Shown here piece by piece: positions 12,120-23,919 of a stretch of 64,000 nt of DNA. The notes beneath the pieces are model-generated. The model did no database searches and was not told the origin of the DNA. It worked only from the letters and a program-made list of their open reading frames with translations. The stretch is from Eumeta japonica. Its lineage: Eukaryota > Arthropoda > Insecta > Lepidoptera > Psychidae. The stretch lies in NCBI GenBank assembly GCA_005406025.1, contig BGZK01000761.1, positions 228,216 through 292,215 on the forward strand, given 5' to 3'. Position 1 is the first letter of the stretch; each line of letters begins with the position of its first letter. The position numbers and the translations under genes are program-made.

Positions 12120-13400
12120 TCGAGTTTTGCAAAAACAAAGCATGATTTAGACGACAATGCTTACAATGACTACTTGATTGAATACATACAATAATACTTA
12201 TCAAGATCAATTTTAAAGTCAAACACAAACTCGGATTACAACACTAAGAAAAATGCACCAAACACCTATTCCAGAAATATCAATATTGTAACAAATTTTT
12301 GTGTCTATAAACATTGAAATTCTCATTAGTAAATATAATATACATAATCTATTTATAAATAATCAGTCATTTAAGATGTAAAACAATTCTTTCTTTTAGA
12401 CTTTTTTATTACATACATAAAGAATGTAGGCATGAAAAAAATTTTTTGTTTTAATATGTAAGTGATATTTAAAAGAATATAATAAACAGTACGTTAACAA
12501 TTTAACTTGCAAATATGTTAGAAAAACAAAATAGGTAAAATAGTTCAAAATCGAAATTATTTAAGTATCGAACAGAAAAAATAATATCGATGGCAACATC
12601 GATGCCAACACTAACAAGAGTCAACCTTCAATGAGTTAAAATTGAACGCGACATATTTGACAACTATGTGCGAATTCTAAGTTATTTCCAGTTTACTAAA
12701 GATATGTATTAAAATTTTAGATCATGGTAACGATTTATCATCAATTACGTTATGTTCTATATCATAACTTAATTTGTAATTTTAATAATAATTTCGAACT
12801 TTAGAATATGCTTATTATATTTACATTGATTTTTATTAGATATAATTAATTTTAAATTATTAACTAAAATATTCAACGTTCATCTATCAAATAGTTTTTA
12901 ATGTATTACATATTCAAGTGATTGAATACTATGTAGGAATGAAAATAGTAATAATTCATGAAACTGGACTGGGTGAATTTAACAAAAGTTAATATAACTC
13001 AAAATCAAATCACTCACTCAGTCTTCAAAGACCACATTAAGTTGTCACACACGAAAATTGTCACCACATTAATGATTGAGATCTAAGCCCTTTTAATTGA
13101 AATAAAAAAATATAGGAGAATATGCTTCAGCAGTGAGGTAATTAAATTCTGAGACATAAATAAATAAAATTATTTAATAATCTCATAACTTATTATGGAA
13201 TTAAACATTACTTCCTATGCACTGTTATATAAAAAATAAAACTTGAGTAATTAGAGAACATTAAATTCCAGAGACAAGAATTTTTAGACTTGGTAAAAAT
13301 TTATAGTAGCATGAGTGTATGAAACAATTGATAAAACCGAGCCAGATTATTAAATATAACACTCATATTAAACAACATATAAAACAGGTACATATAAACA
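12120..13400. other. Intergenic, no gene seen
   Basis: AT-rich spacer between the two minus-strand genes. No frame or motif worth calling apart from scattered ATCGAT motifs near 12580-12605. Confidence 0.5.
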
Positions 13401-13402
13401 TA

Positions 13403-14649
13403 TTATTCAGTATTACCACTAAATTTTCTCTTTTTAGAATGTAACACTGGACTCTCAGATTCTGGAGAAATTTTATTTTTTTTCTTTTTCTTCGTTTTTA
13501 TTTTCTCTACCAACTCAGAAAAAACCAAATCGCTACTTTTTACTTTCGCTTTTGACTTTTCTATTTTATTTTGTTTGTATTCTGTTTTATACGAATTTAT
13601 CTGCATTAACTCATTCTGCTCATCTTCAACATTATGTGAATTTAACTGACAAATTAAATTCTTCTTCTTAGTTTTTTTCCCTTTTTTTTTAATTTCTTCC
13701 TGATTTGTCTTATTTTGTGCCTTAATTTTACCATCTGCACAATCAATTTTATCAGAATCTATACTTGTGACATTATAAAAACTATATGGCTGATGGCATG
13801 GTTCGTATTTCTCATTTTCATAGGTAATACTGCTAGTCCCGGAGAATCCTTGAAATGCAAAATCCTTCTTATCGTCGTCTTTGTCCTGTAATGGTACATT
13901 TTCATTTCCTAACATAGACTTTATAGTAGTCATTTTATTTTTGAAGTATTCTTCCATACTACCTTTTTCTGTAAAAACTTGATTGGTAACTTTAATTTTT
14001 TCTTTTGTACATTTTTGTTCACCATCTTCTTTTTTTAATGTCTTTTTTCCAAATATACATGCTAAATCTTTTTCACTGTAGCGAGAGAGATCCTTACCTC
14101 TGGTAAATTTGTGATAATGAACTCTCGCTTTACTTTTCTTAGATTTTAATTCAAGTGAAACTCCACTGTGTAATGTTTCTTTACTATCTGAACCTGAAAG
14201 TATACATTATATAATAATACATCTTACAAATAATATACAATAGCAAATTATCAAGCTATTATTATCAATATTCATGCTGAGATACTAGATGTAGATATCC
14301 TAAAATTAAAAAAACTACAACATAAATGAGATATGCGATAACTTGTAGATTATAAAGTAAAAGGCATACCGTTGGATAATTCTGCCAGTAATGAATTAAA
14401 ATCATCCTCGTGTTTAGTCCATTGATCATTTCTGTCTTCGTAACCCAAACCTTTTTCATCATTTTTATAACGGGCTATAACATGTTCAACAATTCCATCT
14501 TCTTTAACACCTAACCCTTTCCCGGTACTCCAACCCATTTTCTCCAGCATTCTCTGACCAAACTTCGTATTATCATTACTCCAAGCATTGTTTTTAGCAC
14601 GAAGATTTATTATTTTTTGTTTACGACGAGGTTCTGCTAACATAGACAT
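13403..14649 (-). CDS. PINX1: PIN2/TERF1-interacting telomerase inhibitor 1 (PINX1)
   Basis: G-patch nucleolar protein that in other animals takes part in rRNA/snoRNA maturation and binds telomerase. Two exons: 14370-14649 (93 codons plus one base) and 13403-14193, with donor AACG then GTATGC and acceptor ACTTTCAG. The joined product is about 356 residues, close to the usual 330. Residues 1-22 give the family start [11 protein letters not shown]. The G-patch follows ([18 protein letters not shown], then KGLGYE). Early exon 2 has the family signature [15 protein letters not shown] and [10 protein letters not shown]. The C-terminal 200 residues are lysine-rich low complexity ([19 protein letters not shown]), as expected for nucleolar targeting. 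The frame is intact and the start at [11 protein letters not shown] is the only upstream ATG pair. Confidence 0.95.
14194..14369 (-). other. PINX1 intron
   Basis: 176 bases. Minus-strand donor GTATGC and acceptor TATACTTTCAG. It interrupts a glycine codon (G then GT). Confidence 0.9.
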
Positions 14650-14772
14650 CTATCTAATATTAAATTTCGTAACTTAATAAAAATATCTTGTTATAACCTC
14701 CCAGTTACATTACATACCAGACCATAAGATTGTGGTAATTCTATTATGAACAACTTCACAACGATCGAATGC

Positions 14773-14784
14773 CAAAATGGCCGC
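14773..14784. promoter_or_regulatory. Pho/YY1-like motif upstream of PINX1
   Basis: CAAAATGGCCGC lies about 125 bp upstream of the PINX1 start codon. It contains the GCCAT core on the opposite strand that is typical of Pho/YY1-type promoter elements. No TATA box is obvious. Role inferred. Confidence 0.35.
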
Positions 14785-14789
14785 TAAAT

Positions 14790-16915
14790 GACTATAGTGT
14801 TGTACATTGCATGATAAATCGGATCTATAACCGTTACTAGTAAATCGATTTGAGACCACATTTACTTTTACCTTTTATTATTTAAATAAAATATGCAAGC
14901 AATGATTGTATAAGCTGTTTGAAAACATTGATTATTTTAAATAAGTATAAACTTGAAGCAATATAGAATTACTATTTAATATACAATTCCGCAGGCAAAA
15001 CTTGATTAATTAATCATATTGTAATAAATATTAGAATGGGTAATTACTTCTTTTTAATACATCATTTGGTATTGTTAAACAAAAGCTTCACGTTAACTTT
15101 ACGATGCTACTGAATCGATTATTGAAATCGGTGTAGCATCCCTAGCGCATCCATATAACATGAAGTTCGTTCGTAATGCTCGGCTCACGATTTATGATTG
15201 TAGGTTGTACTTTTCACTTTGAATGAGGTACTTCGAATTCTTTGTGGATTCTTTGGACTGAGATGGAGAGAGTTTTTTCACACCCATCTAGCTTTTACAT
15301 CTTTTAAAAACATAAATTGCAGAAATTCTGTCGAAATAATTATGACACAATTTCTGTGTTTATGTATAATTTATAAACGTTAATTGTATATTATATTATT
15401 AATCACTAGAAAAATATTTTATAATTCGATAAATTTGCCCAAAATGTATATAAAATTCATGATTTAATTAATGCTTTAAACATTTTACAAAAATATTTTT
15501 GAATAAACAAATTTTATCACTGAAAGAAAAAAGATTTTTTGTGATACCTAGTGTTAATTACAATAAAATAAAAATGTTAAGGAAAAGAGGGGAAACAGTC
15601 CACCATTTTGCAGGTTAATTTTTCAATATATCCTGAAATAATACCCCTAAACATAAAAGTCATAGAACGATATCGTAGTGCATAAGTAAATGGATTACGT
15701 ATATATTGTTGTATGTTCATATTTTATGTATTGCGATCGGTATGCGTATCGGATATACGCCCCTGACTGGGCAGCTGTTCTGTTAGATAAAATGTAATCT
15801 GAGCAACAGCAAAATGAATCATTGAACAGAAAATTACATTGAAACTTTTTCATGACGTCGCAGTTATTTTTTTATCCGATATGATTAAAAGAACATCAGT
15901 GCAATACAACAACAACGACAAAAACATGTTTATTTCTATTAAAACAAACGACATTTAAGTTGAACGATTGCTATAATTTCGTAGTTATCGTCAATAGCTG
16001 GTGCGGTGGGAGCACGCGTTAAACGCGTATAGCATCAACGATGGGCTCGTGATGGCCCGGCGATTGTCTTTTTCTCGTCACGGCCTGTGGCTCTCTGGGA
16101 ATTTTAGGAGTGGTCGTCACTCGCCCTCGAACAAATCGACCGCCATTAAACAGATTTAGTTACAGATAGTTACTATTGCCATTACAAACGATCGTGGCGA
16201 ATCGAGATCATTCATGTCTTCGTTGAAATTACGCTATGGGAAAGTTTCGTCTTATATTGTTGCTGTTTATCACGCATTGTATTTGAACTATTTATTTTTT
16301 TTTAACTCACCCATAGATATGGACAGTTCCATTTTAAGATTCCTCTTTTTATAAGAACTAATCTGTACACTCTAAAATACATAAATTGGTATGATTCAGA
16401 ATTTGACGTAAATAAACACCCCAAAAATGTAACATTATAATGCAATTGGAATTTGATTTAATTATTAATTTATGAGCTTACGTTATTGAGCGTTTCGTAA
16501 CATTAAGGAATTTTAAATTTTATTTTCTCTAAAGCAAAGATATAATAGATAGCTTATAAAACATGTTATAATAGGAAAATTAGATTAATATGTGGTAAAT
16601 ATTTCATTTCTTCAGATGACACATTTTATAAATGAGGTATGTTTAAAATATTCAAACGTATATACCTGTTAAAATAAGCATTTACGACATCATTACTTTA
16701 CTTGCGCAGCAACCATTATGCAATAGTTTAACACCCAGTTTTACATAGACTATACTCTATGGTGAAAGTTGAATACACTTTGATTTAAAGTAGCCCGTAC
16801 AAACTACAAAGACAAATCCTTTTGGGTGTTTATATAGAGATTCATTATGAACAATTTTATTTATTTTATATATGTCCTGTCAAGTTTTTATCACCCATCT
16901 ATTTCATCAAACAAA
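14790..16915. other. Intergenic, no gene seen
   Basis: AT-rich. A GC-richer block at about 15990-16150 contains ACGCGTTAAACGCGT and CGATGGGCTCGTGATGGCCC. It could be a regulatory element or an old repeat. No coding frame is supported. Confidence 0.45.
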
Positions 16916-16916
16916 T

Positions 16917-17695
16917 AAACCGGTCAAATGCGTGTCGGACCTGGACCACGAGCAGTGTAGGGTTCCGTAGTTACCCATCACAATATGTGGACTCGGAAGG
17001 GGTCTTTTTGTTTTACAATATAAACCTATTAATTGAGTTCACAGTTCAACGCCTAATAACGTCTAAAAACGTGCCTACAAAGGATGGGTGTGAAGGATGC
17101 TATGATTTTATATTTTCATAATTTTACATGGTTCATAAACTGAAATTTTACACACCCAACAATATTATCCAAATAATTTTCAATGGAACTGGTGAATGAG
17201 AAATTTTGATTACTTTTTAACTTGTAATTAAGTCACGTAGCTGTGATAGTATCCCTTTTAACTTTGTTATATACCTACTACTACCCTAAATTTTGTTACA
17301 TATTCAAGGATAACCATTGCACACTTGCACACTTGACTTTATTAAAAATTAGCATTCTCAAGTTTGATATTCGCAAAGGGATTCCTAAATTAAAAAAAAT
17401 AGTATTCACAAACCCAACATGTTTTTGAATAAGCTATTCAATGATCCTGCACACCATGGAATCAGTGAGCAAAAAAAAATCATCCACACTTTAAGTGTAG
17501 GAGATTTTTTTTTTAAGATTTCATTTATACCACTTTGTGGGCGTGATTAATATGAATATTCATGCTAAATTATTACTTTCTGGTATTAAATCTCTGACTT
17601 TAGGATACATAGACAAACGGACGGACGAATGGAAGGACATGGTGAAGCTATAAGGATTTCTTGTTGTCTATGAAAATTTAAAAAACAAAACGATT
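16917..17695 (+). repeat. Lepidopteran dispersed repeat, copy 2
   Basis: Begins AAACCGGTCAAATGCGTGTC, has GTAGGGTTCCGTAGTTAC, GTCTTTTTGTTTTACAATAT and TTCACAGTTCAACG, and ends with GACAAACGGACGGACGAATG and TTCTTGTTGTCTATG. It is the same subfamily as 49738-50370 and 61761-62386. Two short plus ORFs inside are not genes. Confidence 0.75.
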
Positions 17696-17699
17696 ACAA

Positions 17700-19935
17700 A
17701 GTAAAATAACTTAATTTTTGTCATAAATAAGTCCTTGATTTTCAAAAATGAATTCGATATCTAGCAAACAAAATGGCATCTTTGCGTTAATAAAAATCTG
17801 AAAAACTTATGACTCAAGAGGCCGTCCTTAAGCAACTCGGTTATTTTCGACCTCGAAATAAGCTTTTGGTTTAAATATGTTTGGATATAGAAATTATACT
17901 AAAAACATTGCATACACTAAAAATTCCATTAGGAAATTGGTTAATTTATATGTGGATAATTTCATCTAATAACAAAAAAATCAAAAAAAAATGTAGTCGG
18001 TCAGACGTTCTGGAAGCTAGAAGAGCAGGAAGACAATCGATTACTCTCTGACTTTGAGAATATTTATCAATGACGTAAGTAATTTTGATTTACGTTTTAA
18101 CAAATATAGAAAATCAATTTCCATTCATTTCAAAAGTGTTTATTAACAGAATTTTCGACAACACTGTACCTCGAATAAATGCAATGACTTTAATACCCGT
18201 TGTGCCATTCGACGCGGTTTGTCAAACGTTAGAGCTACATAATTAGATTTGTAAGTCAACTAACCGATTTTTTTATAAACATGTTTGAACGGAGTTTGCA
18301 ACAATAGACGTGGCTTTCAAGATTTTAAGTTAATTAGTTATTTTTTGATATCGTATGATTAGTTTGAAAATATTTAAAATAAATTTTTAAAAACGTTTTT
18401 AAAAAACATTATTAAGAATATCTCTACGACGACTTTACTGATCGATAGATATTTTAAAACATTTGTGTTAAAGAACAAGCCCTTTCGAATGAAGCAAAGT
18501 CAATTTCAATCAGTCGATCCGTTTAAAAATTACAAAATATTTACATGTACCCATGCATACATTATGTACATACTTACACTACCTTAGAAGTTTCCTATGC
18601 CCTGAAAACTTTGATTTTGGGGAGATTTTCATTTCGTTAAATAAGATAAAAAAAAAAAACAATAACTATCGAGTTTTAGATTTTTTTTAGTTTTCTTAAC
18701 AGGTTATATTTATTAATATTTCTTTATTATATACAATTTCTTGTTGACAATTTCAGAATTCCGTATCTCAACCAAACTCTTTACAAACATTTTGGTATCT
18801 GGTTATAATCGTCAATTTTATCAGACAGCTATGGAGCTAAATTTTTGGATTTTTACGCGGTAAAATACTATATTAGGCCAGTTGTTTTTCGGGAGATATA
18901 TATGTATGTATAACAGCGATTATCCGCCCGTTAATGAAGATAAATAATCAAATAGTGTTTGTTTTCCAAACTAGTGCAATGTAATAAAGCTTATTTAATA
19001 GAAAAGATCTTAAGCTTTTTGTATTTAAAAAAGATATTTATTTTTTTAATATCTCTTATTTTATATTTTAGCGTTTAATTAGAAATTAACAATATTATAT
19101 ATATATACACATTGTGTTAATTGTCTACTTCGTATTATGAAAAAAAGGGAAACTATTACGTGAATCAGAATCTTAAGTGATCATTTTACTACAATCTAAG
19201 CACAAATTCTTCGTAATGGAGGCTACGTAGAGGATTTTTTTCGTGATTCTAGGGAAGACTAAATAAGCTAAATATTTTTTTAAAGTAAACATAAAATTAA
19301 TAATTATGGTTTGATATATAAATTAAAATACAAGATTTAATGAATACTTCTAACTTTCTACGGTTCAGTGTAAAAATTGTAAGTAAAATAAAATGTAATC
19401 TTATTTAGTAATCGGGCTATTTTTGCTATTAAATGGAAGACCTAAATATTGAAACTGTATTGCATAGTAGATATTCCCACAAAGTTGATTTCACGACATT
19501 GACATTTCAAAAGTCTATATTAGGTCATTTTTCGATTGAAAAAAAAATGGCGAACCACACAAAAACAATAATGGAATAACATTAAGAACATATCCTTAAA
19601 TATGAAACTACAATTACATTGAAAATCTTTTACACTTATTAATTGATATAGTTAATATCGATCATTAAATTAAAATCATATTTAAATCTAAAAAAACCTC
19701 TGTAGGACAATATAATACAACTTTTTGCATAAGAAAAGTACTCTTATTGCATTCATAGCAAAGTATGTTATCAATTTTATTAAATACCTAGTACATCAAA
19801 TAATATAATTATTATGTGTTTTCCTTTCTCTTTGTATTAATTAATATAAAAAATACAATTTCAACTTCATAGCCGCATCTAGAGTATTTATTTAATTAAA
19901 ATGCAGTAAGATCAAATACAGCTCCGCGCTTTTCA
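17700..19935. other. Gene-poor AT-rich DNA
   Basis: No gene, splice-bounded exon or recognisable element seen. Confidence 0.5.
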
Positions 19936-19939
19936 CATC

Positions 19940-20060
19940 AATTAATGGCCGCCGGATGGCTACCGGTTTGTTGGAGAAAACGCGCGCGAAAATGCGAACA
20001 CCGAACACGTGTGTGTCACACGCTGGCGGGAAAAGTTTTACGACGTACTTCATCATAGTC
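19940..20060. promoter_or_regulatory. GC-rich promoter-like block
   Basis: A GC-rich island in AT-rich DNA. It carries AATGGCCGCCGG, GCGCGCG, an E-box ACACGTGT and CTGGCGGGAAAA, which looks like an E2F-type site. A related motif, GATGGCGGCCATTTC, lies at 20423-20437. It could be a promoter or enhancer, but no adjacent coding exon was found. Confidence 0.3.
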
Positions 20061-20064
20061 GAGC

Positions 20065-22040
20065 TCGTTCACCTTGTTCTAAATAATATACATTAAAATA
20101 AAGGTAAAATGTCCACTTTACTCGCTTACTATTAACATAACATTTGTAATACGTCCGCGAAAATGCATATACACTGTTATATATTAATATTATTAGAAGG
20201 CGCACTAGTAATTACTTTTGTAACACAAGTTGTGGTACTATATTATTCGGCAATATTAATATTTTTTTGCTTAAAAAGTTATATATGTGTTTAATAAAGT
20301 AATGGGTTAATGGTTAGAGCTTATCGTATGCAATAAGCTAGATATGCCGCTCTATTATGTAATTGAGATGTCCTTGAATAAATATTAATGCATTGGGTTT
20401 TTCAATTCACTAGTTGAACTGTGATGGCGGCCATTTCATTGCAACAGAAACGTTCCCGGATTGGTACGTTTGTTCCAAATAAAAATTTTAGGTTTCCTCT
20501 GCTTACGAATGGTGCTACAATATTGCCACCAAGCGATTAGTAAATGTCGTTTTTTTTCTATTAAAAGAGGTGTGTTTATAGAAGTTTGAATCTTTAATCA
20601 AACGAATAAAATACCGTAACATAAAAGCGAAGAGATCTCATAAATAACATAAAATAAATTTAATAAATTTAGACAAACACATGCATATCAATATTTAGTC
20701 TATGAATTTTCAACCATAAAGGAGTATCGACTTAATATCGGCACTTATAATACATTTATTTCTTTAATTAATAAGTACATTCAAACAAATCAACAAAATG
20801 CTCATGTAAATCACGTATCTGCTTATCTTTCCTCTTAAAGACAATCCGCTTGCATGTCTGAGCTGTTTCCTGTCTCCAATTCCTAAAATAGCCGCTAAGT
20901 GAACTGACACAAATAAAATGTGCAGCATTCTAAAGAATTAGACCGTCTTCTCCTTAAAATATGTTACGCATCTTTACGTTTCTATGTTATAACCAAAAAT
21001 ATTAAACCATGATGATTATGATGACTGCTTTCTTTTTATATAAAAATATATATAGATTACAAGCAAAAATAGTATGCTGCATTTTTATAAATATATACCA
21101 TTATTTGACTATTATAAATTGTAATAAACAAACGTATCAATAGTAAAAAAACCTTTAAGCATTTAGGGCTTTTCTAATCATAGCATAATATACTGTATAT
21201 ATGTTCATACTCAATATAATTTATTGGCAAAAATTTTGACCTTCTATTTGACATACGACTACAAAAAACTAGTTTGCTATAATTTCTCGTTCATTTTTCT
21301 ACGAAGTCGATAATGGACCCGTCGAACAAATATTTCGTAGGAATTTCGGGGAACACTTTTAAAGGTTTGATAAAGTGTAGGACTATTTTCCGATATATTT
21401 CGATTTTATTATGTATTCCGATGTTAACTTCATCACTTACCCATGCTAGTAATGAATGCAGAATCAAAACTATTTAATTAAAAAACAATGAATGTGGTTT
21501 TTCAGCTTTGCTGCGAATATATAACTTAAAACAATAAATTATTTTTCACAAAAAATACATTAAAAAAAATTAAAAAGTGGGAAACAGTTATTTTCCTTTT
21601 TTGTTATAAAGTACCAAAGCGATTCCAATGTCTAAGATAAGTTATTTCTATTGCGAATTTCCTTAAATATTAAGTTTTGGAGAGCAATAATTAAATTGCA
21701 TTAGGTACGAAGTCATACTGTACAAAGCGCTGCAACTGAGGTAGCTCTAAATTGACTAGATTTCATCTCGGGTGCACTTGCAATAAAACTGAACTCGCAA
21801 AGTATGGAATATAGAGCCCACTTCGCATGCGTATTGCATCGGTTGAACTTCAAATGCACGGTACTAACATGGCACACAATTTCCATGTTGATTCCATAAA
21901 ATATGTGGCATAGATATCAACTTTTGTATACACTTTACGGTTTTTTTTTTTTTTAATTGCAGATGATAGTAAACCATCTAGAAATAAACTCATTTGGATA
22001 TATCGAATTAAATACATTCCAGTAATATGAGATACGTAAG
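20065..22040. other. Gene-poor AT-rich DNA
   Basis: No gene seen. Apart from the GATGGCGGCCATTTC motif at 20423 nothing stands out. Confidence 0.45.
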
Positions 22041-22043
22041 TAT

Positions 22044-22091
22044 AATTCTAATTATTTTTAGTGTTACGTAACACTAGAAATAATTAGAATT
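22044..22091. repeat. 48-bp near-perfect palindrome
   Basis: Two 24-base arms abut with no spacer at 22067/22068: AATTCTAATTATTTTTAGTG then TTAC, mirrored by GTAACACTAGAAATAATTAG then AATT. There is one mismatch. It could form a cruciform, or be head-to-head transposon termini. Confidence 0.85.
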
Positions 22092-22689
22092 TTAGTGTAA
22101 TAGTTAAACGGAAATGAAAACGTAACACATAAATTACTCTGTATTTATTTGTTACAAAAAATTTTCTTCTTCAACTAAATGGTATTGAAAATTGAATCTT
22201 TACGTATCTACTAAGTTTTTACCAACTACTAATCTTCGTTATCTTATTAATGGGCATTTATTAACTTACACAAATATTTCTCTCATCATGAAAGTACTTT
22301 CTTTTATTTGTAATCATATTAAGTTTCTATTTTGTATTACGTTTTTCATTTCATACCTCATATAAATTAAAAAACTATCAATCAATTAGTTTAATCAAAA
22401 CACAAAAAAAAAATAGTTTAAAATTTCGTCCTTACAATTAGGATGGAATCCTTCCGAGCATTGCAAATTTATTGCAAATATCAAGTTGACAAATACGTGA
22501 CAATGTGTCATCGAATATTGCGTTATGCATCACCCTAAAAATATAAAAATAATTTCCTACTGATAATGAAAAAAAAAATTATTTCGAGAACGACCGCAAT
22601 TAAAAGACTATACCAAAAGCGGATAGATCTACACAAATCATATTTATATGGTGAGTTCAAAAAGACTTCGACGAGCATAAAGTCGAGAT

Positions 22690-22880
22690 TCCGTCTGTGT
22701 TTAGGGTTCGTTTAATCGCCGGCCCGGCTCGGATTCCTTACGAAATCAATGTCTAGGTATTCCGCATAAAAGTGGCGCTAACCGCGGACGGCGGCGGCCG
22801 TGAGTCACGGGTCTCAGGTGCGGTGTTGCCGCATGACGTCACGCTAGCACGTCTATGGTATCTCTCATCGTACTACAGAG
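22690..22880. promoter_or_regulatory. GC-rich promoter-like block with CRE and AP-1 motifs
   Basis: CGGACGGCGGCGGCCG is followed by TGAGTCA (22801) and the cAMP-response palindrome TGACGTCA (22834-22841). CATAAAAGTGG at about 22766 could be a TATA-like element. A 73-codon plus ORF begins here but has no protein-like character beyond the GC-rich part. I read it as regulatory or untranslated. Confidence 0.3.
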
Positions 22881-22884
22881 AGAG

Positions 22885-23700
22885 ACACGTTGACACGTTT
22901 CTTTATACGTATTATATAAATACGATAAAAGCTACTGAAATCATATTTTGCTTTCGATGTTTTAATTCATTTAACATGTGTTTTAACTCTTAATGATCAA
23001 GGAAATATCGGAATTCCCCTTGAATGAACGACACTTTAATATGTATTACGCGAGTGCAGTATACAATTAATTTTACGTATTCCAAAATCATTATTTTATA
23101 GAACTAAAAACGTTAAAAATAAATCCATTGCTTATGAAACATAGTATCTGTCTCCCACTTCTTGAAAACGTGTACGAACATGTTCGGATTCGCATGCAAT
23201 ATAAAAGTACAATTTTTAAATAAGTAAGTGTAAAATTGTTGTGCTTTTACTATTTGCTTTGTATTTTTCTGTAGATAAATAGGTTTTCACATATGTACCT
23301 TTAAATTAATATGCGGAATCCTTGGAGCAGAAGGCCGACTCGCACTAATACGATTTCTATAAATGACAGTGGATAAAATTAAAACGGATTTGAAAATACG
23401 ACTTGACGCCAAAACAAAAAAATTAAAGACGACTTACTTCTCGTCTTCAACGACTAATAACTCCTATAAAATCCATGATAATAATTATCATTCCATCTAT
23501 CACGTAAAAGTAAGATCGTCGCGGGTGAACGCGAACCTCACTTTACGTTTATTTTACCTCCTCTCCTGTAAATACAAATTCTGTAAAAGCTATATTAAAT
23601 TGCAATTGCAAAATATTAGATGCATAACACGCGCGGACACACCCACACTTGCATGCATGCAACCTGAAACTGCAGCTATTAAAATATGTTATATAAAGTA
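22885..23700. other. No supported gene; one repeat remnant
   Basis: A minus-oriented remnant of the dispersed repeat lies at 23312-23346 (GCGGAATCCTTGGAGCAG, GGCCGACTCGCACT). The 112-codon plus ORF at 23363 is low-complexity and is not called. Confidence 0.4.
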
Positions 23701-23704
23701 AATA

Positions 23705-23915
23705 TTATAACGGTCACCGTGTCCCTGAGGCCCGAGGCGCAAGGTCCTTAAATAAAGCAAAAAATGTAATTCGTGCACGCGGCTCCGGCGGCGCCCGCCA
23801 GCTGCGCGACGCGACGGGTTATCTCCGGTGACGTCACGAGACATCTGCACCACGCAGCCTCCTTGTGGCGTTAATGGAAAGATGCAAGCTTCTTCAAAAA
23901 CGCATCAATTTCGGT
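23705..23915. promoter_or_regulatory. GC-rich promoter-like block with second CRE
   Basis: Contains GGCTCCGGCGGCGCCCGCCA, GCGACGCGACGGG and a second TGACGTCA (23829-23836), and ends at a possible plus-strand splice donor (ATTTCG then GTGAGC, about 23913). It may be a non-coding first exon with its promoter. The target gene is not identified. Confidence 0.35.
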
Positions 23916-23919
23916 GAGC

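Noticed and set aside
23363..23701. 112-codon plus ORF
   Set aside because: Low-complexity Asn/Ser/Lys text next to a repeat remnant. No splice or promoter logic.
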